From assembly GCF_003550065.1 (NCBI RefSeq), contig NZ_QXDC01000002.1:1546260-1610259 (forward strand): a stretch of DNA of 64,000 bases, read 5' to 3'. A model generated the notes under the pieces. The model searched no databases. It was not told where the DNA came from and saw only the letters and a list, made by a program, of their open reading frames with translations. Shown here piece after piece: positions 46,887 through 55,326 of the stretch. The translations under genes were made by a program, and so were the position numbers. Within the stretch, counting starts at the first letter, position 1. Each line of letters opens with the position of its first letter. This DNA is from Hephaestia caeni. GTDB lineage: Bacteria; Pseudomonadota; Alphaproteobacteria; Sphingomonadales; Sphingomonadaceae.

Positions 46887-47924
46887 ATGGCGGCCCGCTT
46901 CCGGCCGGTATCGCGCGGCGTCGCCATGATTGCCGCCGCCGCGTTAGTCGCCCTCGCCGCCGGCTGCGACCGACCCCCGCAACCGAAACCCGATGCGATC
47001 GCATCGAGCTGCACCCAGGGCATCATCGGGCAGCGGATCGATATCCCGGCAGGAATCACCGAATTGGGCGCGGGCGCGATCTACCCCGAGGAAGCACCCG
47101 CCAAAAAGGCCCATGTCCAAGCTTTCTCGATTGACGCGACCGAAGTGACCAACCGCCAGTTCCGCTCGTTCGTCGAGGCCACGGGCTATCGCACGCGGGC
47201 CGAACGTGGGCTGGTGGAGGAGGAATTCGCCGATTTGCCGGACGCGCTTCGCGTTCCCGGCTCGTCGGTCTTCATCGCGCCCAAGGCCGGCGAACGATCG
47301 GATATCACCAGATGGTGGCAATTCGTGCCCGGCGCGAACTGGCGCCACCCCGAAGGCCCGCGGAGCGACATCTCGGGCAAGGATGATTTTCCTGTGGTGC
47401 ATATCGGGTGGGAAGATGCGAAAGCCTATGCCGATTGGGCGGGCCGGCGCCTGCCCACCGAGGACGAATGGGAATATGCGGCGCGCGGCGGACGCGACGG
47501 CGCGACCTACGAATGGGGCGAGGAAAAGCCCGAGGCCGGCACCCCCCGCGCGAACACCTGGCAGGGCGTCTTTCCCTATGTGAACGAGGCCAAGGACGGG
47601 TTCAAAGGGCTCGCCCCCGTTGCCTGCTATGCGGCCAATGGCTTCGGGCTCTATGATATGACCGGCAACGTGTGGGAATGGACCGAGTCCGCCTACACCC
47701 AGCCTCGCGACGCAGCGCCCGTCGCCGACGGCCCCGAGAGTCCGTCACCGGTCGTAACCTTCAAGGTTGCCAAGGGCGGCTCGTTCCTCTGCGCCGAAAA
47801 TTACTGTGCCCGCTACCGACCGGCGGCGCGGCATCCGCAGGATGCGGTGCTGGGGACATCACACATGGGATTCCGTACGGTCGGCGCACCGCTGCGGCCG
47901 ACAGGCGACGCAAGCGACGGCTGA
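46887..47924 (+). CDS. Formylglycine-generating enzyme (sulfatase activating), exported lipoprotein
   Basis: Oxidises the sulfatase-motif cysteine to formylglycine. The 345-residue protein has the FGE-sulfatase fold: FSIDATEVTNRQF, the WWQFVPGANWRHPEGP block, DFPVVHIGWEDAKAYADW, RRLPTEDEWEYAARGG, MTGNVWEWTES, and GGSFLCAENYCARYRPAAR. The two redox cysteines of true FGEs are present (Cys302, Cys307). The N-terminus is a lipoprotein signal (AMIAAAALVALAAGC, Cys27), so it acts on the outer face of the inner membrane. It is 26 bases after the GH28 gene. A TTG at 46857 overlapping the GH28 stop is the alternative start. Confidence 0.9.
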   Translation: MAARFRPVSRGVAMIAAAALVALAAGCDRPPQPKPDAIASSCTQGIIGQRIDIPAGITELGAGAIYPEEAPAKKAHVQAFSIDATEVTNRQFRSFVEATGYRTRAERGLVEEEFADLPDALRVPGSSVFIAPKAGERSDITRWWQFVPGANWRHPEGPRSDISGKDDFPVVHIGWEDAKAYADWAGRRLPTEDEWEYAARGGRDGATYEWGEEKPEAGTPRANTWQGVFPYVNEAKDGFKGLAPVACYAANGFGLYDMTGNVWEWTESAYTQPRDAAPVADGPESPSPVVTFKVAKGGSFLCAENYCARYRPAARHPQDAVLGTSHMGFRTVGAPLRPTGDASDG

Positions 47925-47949
47925 TCGATCGAAGGGAGCGATAGGCACG

Positions 47950-48441
47950 ATGCGTAAGATGTATAAATCGATGAAGGTATTGGCGATGGCCGCAACGATG
48001 ATCGGGGGAGCGTCGCTCGCCCAGAACGCCCCCAAATCCTATGGGCCGCCGGTGACGCTCGCCCGGGCGCACGCGATCGTCGATGCCGCCCACCGCGAAG
48101 CGAAGGCGCGCAACATGGCGATGGCATTTGCCGTCGTCCTCCCCTCGGGTGATCCGATTCTGCTCGAAGTCATGGACGGAACCCAGGCGGCCTCGATCAC
48201 CATCGCGCCGGCAAAGGCCCGCTCGGCCGCCCGCTTTCGGCGGCCAACCAAAGTTTTTGCGGACGCGGTCGCCGCCGGGAACATGGGAATGCTCACGCTC
48301 GACGAGATCGTCGCGATCGAAGGCGGGGTGCCGATCGTCGACGATGGCCGGGTGATCGGCGCGCTGGGGGTGAGCGGCGGCACCGCGGCCGAGGACGGCG
48401 AGATCGCCGCCGCCGCCCTCCGCGCTGTCGCCAACGACTAG
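47950..48441 (+). CDS. Exported HbpS/GlcG-like (DUF336) protein
   Basis: A 163-residue protein: a signal peptide (about residues 1-24, ending ASLAQ) and a GlcG/HbpS domain with VTLARAHAIVDAAHREA, GDPILLEVMDG, AKARSAARFRRPT and VGALGVSGGT-like GALGVSGGTAAEDGEIA. Some family members bind haem, others occur beside sugar- or glycolate-oxidising genes without a defined role. It follows the FGE gene by 25 bases in the same direction and ends the manD operon. A GAAGGGAG ribosome site supports the start. Confidence 0.82.
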   Translation: MRKMYKSMKVLAMAATMIGGASLAQNAPKSYGPPVTLARAHAIVDAAHREAKARNMAMAFAVVLPSGDPILLEVMDGTQAASITIAPAKARSAARFRRPTKVFADAVAAGNMGMLTLDEIVAIEGGVPIVDDGRVIGALGVSGGTAAEDGEIAAAALRAVAND

Positions 48442-48486
48442 CAGTGCCCGCCCAGCGGCGCGTGGGCACCGTCGCGGCTTTCCTCG

Positions 48487-49452
48487 CTACGGCAGAAAAT
48501 CCGGCCGCTGGGCGGTCACATAGGCTTCCCAGGCTTCGCGCGTCGCAAAGTCGCCACCGCGATCCCAGGCGCCGCCGCTGTAATAGACGAAGGGTTTGCC
48601 CGGCGTTACGCGCACGAGCACGAGATAATTGTCGGCATCCTCGGCAAAACCGGCGAACGCTGTGGGGTCGACCATGATCGCACCCGCCATGCGTCCCTTG
48701 TCGCCATCGGCCGGCCCCCACCAACTGATCCGTGCCGCCGCGGCGTCCTTTCGCACCTCGCCCAGCTTCCTCGTTCCCATCGGGCGCTTGGAAATACCGA
48801 TGCCGACGATCAGCTCGGCATCGCTGCTCGACGTGATCGTCGAGGTCATCCGCGTGAAATTGGTTCCCGCCGGCAAGGTGAAGCGGCGCGTTTCGCGCAC
48901 CGTGCGCGTCGTATCCACCGGCCAGGGATCGTAATCGACCGTGAAGTCGGCAATATCGGGGCCTGCGCTCAGGATGTGCGGGCGCACATAGTTGCGCGAC
49001 GTCCACAATTTGTTGTCATGCCAGATACCAAGGCCGCCAATGCCGCGCCCTGTCCCCACCTGATAGAAATCGAGCCCCTCGCCATAATCGCTATGCTGGT
49101 CGCCCATGCGGAGTTGGCGGTCCATATAGGGCCAGCGGACGCGCTTGCCCCAGATGTCGATCCCCGACGACGACGGCGGCTCGGCCGCTTCCAGCGCGCG
49201 GCCATAGATGCGGAACGCGGCCCGGTCGTTTTCCCAGAGCAGATCGTCGAACCGATAGTCGGCGAGGACCACCGCCGCCTTTGCTCGCTGCTCCGCGGCG
49301 GTCGCGGGGCGCAGCGTCGGCGTGGGCGCCTCCTGGGCCATCGCTGCCGCTGCCGACAGACCGGCGGCGATCGCGGCTGCACCCGTCGCCAACGTCAGGA
49401 AAACGTGCCTGATACCGTTCTTTTTGCCCAATCTCGAAGCGACCTTCATCAT
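48487..49452 (-). CDS. DUF4861 family exported protein
   Basis: A 321-residue protein with a Sec signal (LATGAAAIAAGLSAAAAMAQ). Its body matches what I know of DUF4861 proteins: WENDRAAFRIYGRAL, IDIWGKRVRWPYMD, GLDFYQVGTGRGIGGLGIW and a beta-sandwich-like C-terminal half. This family is found in loci for pectin and other uronate-containing glycans, where its role is unsettled. It is tail-to-tail with the HbpS gene and 58 bases downstream of the phosphatase gene. I chose the first of two adjacent ATGs (49452), preceded by AAAGGGG. Confidence 0.8.
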   Translation of the reverse strand: MMKVASRLGKKNGIRHVFLTLATGAAAIAAGLSAAAAMAQEAPTPTLRPATAAEQRAKAAVVLADYRFDDLLWENDRAAFRIYGRALEAAEPPSSSGIDIWGKRVRWPYMDRQLRMGDQHSDYGEGLDFYQVGTGRGIGGLGIWHDNKLWTSRNYVRPHILSAGPDIADFTVDYDPWPVDTTRTVRETRRFTLPAGTNFTRMTSTITSSSDAELIVGIGISKRPMGTRKLGEVRKDAAAARISWWGPADGDKGRMAGAIMVDPTAFAGFAEDADNYLVLVRVTPGKPFVYYSGGAWDRGGDFATREAWEAYVTAQRPDFLP

Positions 49453-49510
49453 TCCATCCCCTTTCTCGTTGCTTCGCCCTTCTTGCGTGCGTCCGATAAT
49501 GCCCACGTCT

Positions 49511-50959
49511 TCAAAGCCCGCCATCGGCAGTATCCGCCAGGCCCAGGGCGTCGCGGATCGTGAAGAACAGATCGGTTTGATCGGTCAGCCCCAGGACGTT
49601 CGCGGCCCGCGGCCCGTAAGCCGCGATCCGCAACTGCGTGCCGGTGTGGCCCATTTTCACTTCGGACGTGCCGTAGCTCACCGTCATCAGGCCGCCTTCG
49701 AGCGTGTTGAGCGTTGCCGTCAAACCCGGCGCACGGGCACTGTTTCCGATGATCTGGCTCGCATGCGCATGGTCGGCGGTGACGATCACAAGCGTGCGGC
49801 CATCGGCCTTTGCGAAATCCAGCGCGACCTGGACCGCCTCGTCGAGATCGACCGTCTCACCGATCTGGCCGCACGGATTGGCGGCATGGTTCTGCTTGTC
49901 GATCGACGCCCCTTCGACTTGCAGGAAGAAACCTTTCGGATTGCTGCGGAGCAAGGCGATCGCCTTTTGGGTCATCGCCGCGAGGGTGGGTGCCGCGGCG
50001 TCGCGGCCCGGATTGTCGACGCAGGTGATTGCCGGCTGATCGAGATTGCCATGATAGCTGGCGCGAGGCCCAAGCCACCGGACGGCCATATTCTGCGGCG
50101 CAAACAGGCCCAGCAGCGGCCGATCGGCATCGGCCCGATCGACGGCCACCAGTTCGTCCGCGGTTTCGACGACGCGGTAACCGCGCGCCCGCGCCTGGTC
50201 CAGCAGGTTCATCCCCTTCCACTTGCCGGCGCGGGCACGCTCACGAAACCCCTCCATGCCGCCGCCCAGGCTGACATCCGGGCGCGTGTCGAGAAGCTGC
50301 TCCGAGATCGAGCCGAGGCCGCCGTTTTCGAGCGCGGCTTCGGGGCATCGCTCGGCGGTCGCCGCGGGCGCATCGCACGCGCGTGCGGAAACATGGGCGA
50401 CCTGCGCCCCCGGTGTCGCCCCCTGCAAGGCGTCGGTCGACACGTTTCCGGTCGCGAGGCCCGCCTTTCGCGCGAGCTGAAGCAGCGAACTGTGCGGCCG
50501 CCCCGCGATATCCACGCCGAGCGCACGATTATAGGTTTTCACGCCGGTCGCCCACGCCGTCGCGGACGCCGCGGAATCGGTCACATAATTCGGCTTCCCG
50601 GTTTCCCGGTCCAGCGAATAATGCGTGTAATGGCCGCTGAAGGGGAGCGCATCCAGGCCCCTGAAATAGCCGCCGGCGCCTTCCGCATAGTTGCGCGCCA
50701 GGGTGATTTCCGAATCACCCATCCCGTCGCCGATCAACAGGATCACGTTACGCGCCGGGCCGGCAACGAGCAGGTCGCGATAGGCGTCGGTGCGATCGCC
50801 GGAGACCCGGCGCGCGCCGCCCGGTGCCGCGAGATCCCCGTTGGCTGCGCGCTCGAGCAAATCCGGCGCCGGCCTTTCGCGCGTCTGTGCGACGGCAACC
50901 GTGGCGAAAAAAAGCGGCGCCGCAACGGCGGCCAGTGCCCACAATCCACCTCTCGACAT
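49511..50959 (-). CDS. phoA: Periplasmic alkaline phosphatase
   Basis: Hydrolyses phosphate monoesters in the periplasm. The 482-residue protein has a signal peptide ending [19 protein letters not shown] (Asp78) binds metal, the nucleophile is Ser129 in [15 protein letters not shown], and [28 protein letters not shown] and [12 protein letters not shown] supply the rest of the two-zinc site. A near-perfect GntR-type operator directly upstream ties it to the glycan locus instead of, or besides, phosphate control. A phosphorylated glycan or a sulfatase-like promiscuous role are possibilities. It probably reads through to the DUF4861 gene. Confidence 0.93.
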   Translation of the reverse strand: MSRGGLWALAAVAAPLFFATVAVAQTRERPAPDLLERAANGDLAAPGGARRVSGDRTDAYRDLLVAGPARNVILLIGDGMGDSEITLARNYAEGAGGYFRGLDALPFSGHYTHYSLDRETGKPNYVTDSAASATAWATGVKTYNRALGVDIAGRPHSSLLQLARKAGLATGNVSTDALQGATPGAQVAHVSARACDAPAATAERCPEAALENGGLGSISEQLLDTRPDVSLGGGMEGFRERARAGKWKGMNLLDQARARGYRVVETADELVAVDRADADRPLLGLFAPQNMAVRWLGPRASYHGNLDQPAITCVDNPGRDAAAPTLAAMTQKAIALLRSNPKGFFLQVEGASIDKQNHAANPCGQIGETVDLDEAVQVALDFAKADGRTLVIVTADHAHASQIIGNSARAPGLTATLNTLEGGLMTVSYGTSEVKMGHTGTQLRIAAYGPRAANVLGLTDQTDLFFTIRDALGLADTADGGL

Positions 50960-50978
50960 TCCCGCTCCCGTTACCGCA

Positions 50979-50993
50979 ATTGGTAAGGCCAGT
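50979..50993. promoter_or_regulatory. GntR-type operator upstream of the alkaline phosphatase
   Basis: ATTGGTAAGGCCAGT fits the shared pattern at every position. It lies 20-34 bases before the start codon, the same placement as at the TonB receptor and sulfatase 2. Confidence 0.7.
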
Positions 50994-51115
50994 CATACTC
51001 TGAACCTTATCAATAAGCCACCCAAAATGGCGGATCACCCCGCGCCTCTGCCGCAAAATTACCAATTCCGTGACTTTCCGCGCTAATTTTCCCGAGACTT
51101 TCTAACCGCAGGCAT

Positions 51116-51128
51116 ATATGACCGGTTG
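51116..51128. promoter_or_regulatory. Weak GntR-type half-operator upstream of the DUF1080 gene
   Basis: ATATGACCGGTTG reads CAACCGGTCATAT on the other strand, close to ACTGGTCAGATAT at 37762. A TTACCAATT half-site lies at about 51059. Either could be chance. Confidence 0.35.
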
Positions 51129-51192
51129 AATCATATGGCTTGGCCACCTTGGCAAAAGGATGCCAGATCAACTACCGAACAGGGGAGTCGCT

Positions 51193-52626
51193 ATGTCATC
51201 GAGAAAAGGCATGTCGTGCGCGTCGATCAGCGCGAGATCGATCATTGCGGCCGGCGCCGCCGTCTGCCTCTCGGCGCTGGCCGGCCCGCCCGCGGCGGTC
51301 ATCGCGAGCCCGGCAGCGGCGGATCAATCCCTTGCCCCCTGGCAGGACGTGACGCCGCGTGCCGATCTTGCAGGTTGGCACCGCGCCGGGGGTGACGCGA
51401 TCTTCGACGTCCAAAATGGTGAGGTGATCGGGCGCGCCGTGCCGGGGACGCCCAACAGTTGGCTCGTCTCCGACACCCAATATGGCGATTTCATCCTCGA
51501 ATATGACGCCAAGACCGATCCCGTATTGAACTCGGGCATGATGATCCGCGGGCAGAGCCGCCCCGATTACCGGAACGGCGTGGTGCATGGCTACCAGGCC
51601 GAGATCGATCCTACGGTGCGCCGTTGGAGTGCCGGACTTTACGACGAGCAGCGCCGCCAATGGCTGTACACGCTCACCCGCAACGTCGCCGCGCAAGAGG
51701 CATTCCGTTCCGACGACTGGAACCACTACCGCGTCGAGGCGATCGGCAACCGCCTGCGGACCTGGATCAACGGTGTCCCCGCCGCCGACATCGCCGACGA
51801 TACCGACGCGCGCGGCTTCATCGCGCTTCAGGTGCATTCGATCTCCGATGACCTGGCGGCCCGCAAGCCCGAGGTCCGTTTCCGCAATATCCGGATCATC
51901 ACCGAAACACCCAAGCGTTTCGCGTTGCCGGAAAATAGCGTGGCGCAGCACGGATGGCTCTCGAACCGGCTATCGGACGTCGAGCGTCGCGCGGGATGGA
52001 AACTGTTGTGGGACGGCAAAACCCGCACCGGCTGGCGCGGCGTCAAGACAGCCGGCTTCCCCGATAGCAGTTGGGCCATTCGAGACGGCACCCTCACCGC
52101 CACGGGCGCGAAGCACGACGACATCGTCACCAGCGGCGCCTATCGGAATTTCGAACTTTCGGTCGATTTCCGCTTGTCTCCCGGGGCGAACAGCGGGATC
52201 AAATATCTGCTCGACCCCCAGCGCTTGCAGGCCGGTGAGGGATATGGCCTCGAATATCAGTTGCTCGACGATCAACTGCATCCCGACGCGAAAAAGGGCC
52301 GCGACGGCAATCGCACGCTGGCGTCGCTTTACGATCTCATCCCTGCGAGCAACCTCGCCGATCCTCGGCGTCCGGGGAAGCGCATCAACCCTCCCGGTGA
52401 ATGGAACCGCGCGGTGATCATCGTGCAGGGCAAGCACGTCGAGCATTGGCTCAACGGTTTCAAGATGGTGGAATATGAGCGCGGTTCGCCCGAATTCCGC
52501 GCGCTGGTCGCGCAGAGCAAATATGCCGGAACGCCGGGCTTCGGTGAAGGCGATCAGGCGCCGATCCTGCTCCAGGATCACGGGGGCGTTGTGGATTTCC
52601 GGTCGATCAAGCTGCGCGAATTTTGA
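51193..52626 (+). CDS. Exported protein with two DUF1080 (3-keto-glycoside hydrolase-like) domains
   Basis: A 477-residue protein with a long signal region (to about residue 44) and two concanavalin-like DUF1080 domains. The first (about 45-245) has GGDAIFDVQNGEVIGRAVPG, SWLVSDTQYGDFILEYDAK and LNSGMMIRGQ. The second (about 265-477) has WKLLWDGKTRTGWRG, DDIVTSGAYRNFELSVDFR and GANSGIKYLLD, then EWNRAVIIVQGKHVEHWLNG. In Bacteroides such domains act with Gfo/Idh/MocA oxidoreductases in a pathway that oxidises sugars at C3 and then cleaves the glycosidic bond. Two such oxidoreductases follow. The ATG at 51193 has AGGGGAG upstream. Confidence 0.85.
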   Translation: MSSRKGMSCASISARSIIAAGAAVCLSALAGPPAAVIASPAAADQSLAPWQDVTPRADLAGWHRAGGDAIFDVQNGEVIGRAVPGTPNSWLVSDTQYGDFILEYDAKTDPVLNSGMMIRGQSRPDYRNGVVHGYQAEIDPTVRRWSAGLYDEQRRQWLYTLTRNVAAQEAFRSDDWNHYRVEAIGNRLRTWINGVPAADIADDTDARGFIALQVHSISDDLAARKPEVRFRNIRIITETPKRFALPENSVAQHGWLSNRLSDVERRAGWKLLWDGKTRTGWRGVKTAGFPDSSWAIRDGTLTATGAKHDDIVTSGAYRNFELSVDFRLSPGANSGIKYLLDPQRLQAGEGYGLEYQLLDDQLHPDAKKGRDGNRTLASLYDLIPASNLADPRRPGKRINPPGEWNRAVIIVQGKHVEHWLNGFKMVEYERGSPEFRALVAQSKYAGTPGFGEGDQAPILLQDHGGVVDFRSIKLREF

Positions 52627-52640
52627 AAGGGAATGGGACC

Positions 52641-53954
52641 ATGCTGAACCGCCGTACGATGATGGGAGGCGCCGGCGCGGCGCTGGCCGTGGCGATGAGC
52701 GCGCGCAGCTATGCACGGATCAAGGGAGCCAATGATCGCCTGCGCGTCGCGGTCGTCGGCGTCAATGGCCGCGGGCAGCCGCACATGAGCGCCTTTTCGG
52801 CGCTGCCGAATGTCGAGGTCACCCACCTCGTCGACGTCGATTCCAAGGTGCTGGCGACGCGCGCCGCCGAATTCGCGGCCAAGGGGAATCGTCCGCCACA
52901 AACCGAGCGCGACTATCGCCGCCTGCTCGATCGCAAGGCCGTCGACATCGTCACCGTCGCGACGCCCGATCACGCGCACGCCAGGATCGCCATCGACGCA
53001 ATGGACACCGGCCATGATGTCTATCTCGAAAAGCCCATCGGCATGGCGCCCGCTGAAGGCGAGGCGCTGCTCGCCGCGCAACAGCGCACCGGCCGCATCC
53101 TCCAGGTCGGCAATCAGCAGCGGTCGAGCGCCGAAACGCAGGCGCTCGCCGCGCTGGTCAAGGCGGGTGAACTCGGCGACATCTATGAAGCGCAAACCTG
53201 GTACGCGAACAATCGCGGTTCGATCGGCCACGGAAAGGAGATGCCGCCGCCGGCTCATCTCGACTGGAACCTGTGGCAAGGGCCGCGGCCGCGCGCGCAC
53301 TATCGCTCCAACCTGGTCCATTACAACTGGCACTGGTACTGGCAATACGGCACCGGGGAGACCTGCAACAACGCGATGCACGAACTCGATGTCGCGCGCT
53401 GGATGATGGGGCTCGCCTTTCCGTCGCACGTCTCGGCACGCGGGGCGCGCCATTTTTACCGCGATGACGATTGGGAGATGTACGACACGCTGGCGCTGGA
53501 GCTGGCCTATGCGGACGGCCGGGTGATCCGCTGGGACGGCCATAGCTGCAACGGGGTCCGGCGCTTTGGCCGCGGCCGCGGCGTGCTGCTGCTCGGCACC
53601 AAGGGCTCGGCGGTGGTCGATCGCAATGGCTTCGAATTGTTCGATCTCGCCGGCCAATCGACCCGCATCGTCAAATCGGCCGCGACGTCCGCGACCACCA
53701 ACACGGTGGGAGAAGGTGCCCTCGATGGCCTCCACGCCGGCAATTTCGTCGATGTGATCCGTGGCCGCGCCGCCGCGCTCGCGTCCCCGATTCGCGAAGG
53801 CCATATCAGCACGACGCTCTGCCATCTCGGCAACATCGCCTATCGCACAGGGTCGCCGCTGACGATCGATGCGGCGACGGGCAAGCCATCGAGCCCGGAG
53901 GCGATGAAGCTCTGGTCGGTCGATTATGAACCCGGCTGGGAAGTGAAGGCCTGA
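52641..53954 (+). CDS. Tat-exported Gfo/Idh/MocA oxidoreductase 1
   Basis: A 437-residue NAD(P)-dependent oxidoreductase. The twin-arginine signal (NRRTMMGGAGAALAVAMSARS) means that it is folded with its cofactor before export, as known for glucose-fructose oxidoreductase of the related Zymomonas. The Rossmann domain shows LRVAVVGVNGRGQPHM and the catalytic-lysine block DVYLEKPIG. The C-terminal half is the usual beta-sheet domain. It lies 14 bases after the DUF1080 gene, so the module is probably one operon. The sugar substrate is unknown; C3 oxidation is inferred from the neighbourhood. Confidence 0.88.
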   Translation: MLNRRTMMGGAGAALAVAMSARSYARIKGANDRLRVAVVGVNGRGQPHMSAFSALPNVEVTHLVDVDSKVLATRAAEFAAKGNRPPQTERDYRRLLDRKAVDIVTVATPDHAHARIAIDAMDTGHDVYLEKPIGMAPAEGEALLAAQQRTGRILQVGNQQRSSAETQALAALVKAGELGDIYEAQTWYANNRGSIGHGKEMPPPAHLDWNLWQGPRPRAHYRSNLVHYNWHWYWQYGTGETCNNAMHELDVARWMMGLAFPSHVSARGARHFYRDDDWEMYDTLALELAYADGRVIRWDGHSCNGVRRFGRGRGVLLLGTKGSAVVDRNGFELFDLAGQSTRIVKSAATSATTNTVGEGALDGLHAGNFVDVIRGRAAALASPIREGHISTTLCHLGNIAYRTGSPLTIDAATGKPSSPEAMKLWSVDYEPGWEVKA

Positions 53955-53976
53955 CCCGACAAGGGAGACTCTGATC

Positions 53977-55140
53977 GTGACACATACCGACCGCCGTGCG
54001 ATTCTCGGCCTGTCCGCCGGGCTCGCGATGGGCTTTGCCGCTGATGCTTTCGCGCAATCGACGGCGCGCGGCGACGCGCCGACCGAGGGCGCCGCCGCCC
54101 GCCCCGCGCCGGAGGCGAAATATCGTGTCCCCTTCGCCGTGATCGGCCTCGATCACAATCACATCTACAGCATCACCGATGCGGTCATCCGCGGCGGCGG
54201 CGTGCTCACCGCCTTCCACGCGACCGATCCGGGGCAGATCGCGATGTTCCGCAAACGCTATCCCGGTGTCCCGCTGGCGCGTTCCGAAGACGAGATAATC
54301 GACAACCGGAAGATCAAGCTCGTGTGCAGCGCGGCGGTTCCCAGCCTGCGCGCGCCGCTCGGCATCCGCGTGATGCGCGCCGGCAAGGACTATCTCAGCG
54401 ACAAGGCGGCGGTCACCACGCTCGAGCAACTCGCCGAGGTTCGCCGGGTGATCAAGGAGACCGGCCGCAAATACGGGATCATGTATTCCGAACGCCTGGA
54501 GGTGCCCGCCGCGGTGATGGCCGGGCAGCTCGTCCACGACGGCGCGATCGGCCGCGTGATCCAGACGGTGAACCTCGCACCCCACCGCCTCGCCGCGCCC
54601 TCCCGGCCCGACTGGTTCTGGGATCCCGCGCGCAACGGCGGTATCCTGACCGATATCGGCAGCCATCAGGCCGACCAGTTTCTCTACCTGACCGGCAGCA
54701 CGCGCGCGCATGTCGTCGCCTCGCAACGCGGCAATTTCGCGCATCCCGAACATGCCGGATTCGACGATTTCGGGGATATGCTGCTTACCGGCGACGGCGG
54801 CACCGGCTATGTCCGCGTCGACTGGTTCACCCCCGACGGCTTGCCCACCTGGGGCGACGGCCGCCTCTTCATTCTGGGCAGCGAGGGCTATATCGAGCTT
54901 CGCAAATATGTCGACATCGCCGGGCGGCCGCAGGGAAACCACCTCTTCATCGCCGATCGCAAGGGCGTGCGCTATCTCGACTGCTCGAAAGTGCCGCTGC
55001 CGTTCGGGCCGCAATTCGTCACCGACATCGTCGAGGGAACGTCGGTGGCGCAAGATCAGGAGGGCGCGCTGCTCGCCGCCGAACTCGTCCTCAACGCCCA
55101 GGCCCGCGCGACCCGCGTAACGTCCCCCGCCCAAGGCTGA
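53977..55140 (+). CDS. Tat-exported Gfo/Idh/MocA oxidoreductase 2
   Basis: A 387-residue protein of the same superfamily but different subgroup. A twin-arginine signal (TDRRAILGLSAGLAMGFAA) precedes FAVIGLDHNHIYSI, an atypical Rossmann start in which GxGxxG is replaced by GLDHNH, as in the sugar-binding GFO/IDH subgroup often found beside DUF1080. The lysine block reads DYLSDKAAVTT instead of EKP, so cofactor use or catalysis may differ. GGILTDIGSHQADQF contains the metal/substrate-like Asp-His pair. It starts with GTG after AAGGGAGAC, 22 bases behind oxidoreductase 1. Confidence 0.85.
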   Translation: MTHTDRRAILGLSAGLAMGFAADAFAQSTARGDAPTEGAAARPAPEAKYRVPFAVIGLDHNHIYSITDAVIRGGGVLTAFHATDPGQIAMFRKRYPGVPLARSEDEIIDNRKIKLVCSAAVPSLRAPLGIRVMRAGKDYLSDKAAVTTLEQLAEVRRVIKETGRKYGIMYSERLEVPAAVMAGQLVHDGAIGRVIQTVNLAPHRLAAPSRPDWFWDPARNGGILTDIGSHQADQFLYLTGSTRAHVVASQRGNFAHPEHAGFDDFGDMLLTGDGGTGYVRVDWFTPDGLPTWGDGRLFILGSEGYIELRKYVDIAGRPQGNHLFIADRKGVRYLDCSKVPLPFGPQFVTDIVEGTSVAQDQEGALLAAELVLNAQARATRVTSPAQG

Positions 55141-55174
55141 GCGCAGACATTACCCTTCGTTTCACGCTCCATCC

Positions 55175-55214
55175 GGAGTGAACCGCCCCGGATTTGCCGG
55201 AGGCGGCTCACTCC
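55175..55214. terminator. Hairpin after the oxidoreductase operon
   Basis: GGAGTGAACCGCC (55175-55187) pairs with GGCGGCTCACTCC (55202-55214) with one mismatch, and the loop holds a small CCGG/CCGG stem. It begins 34 bases after the last gene of the glycan locus and likely ends its transcript. Confidence 0.7.
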
Positions 55215-55326
55215 TGCTCGTTCAGGAACATTTGGATTTGATATAGGCCGCTCCACCGCGAACCAATCCAGGGTTGGGTAGACGCTGTGCATGGGCTGAC
55301 GACCGCCCCCGTACAGGAGAGACCTC

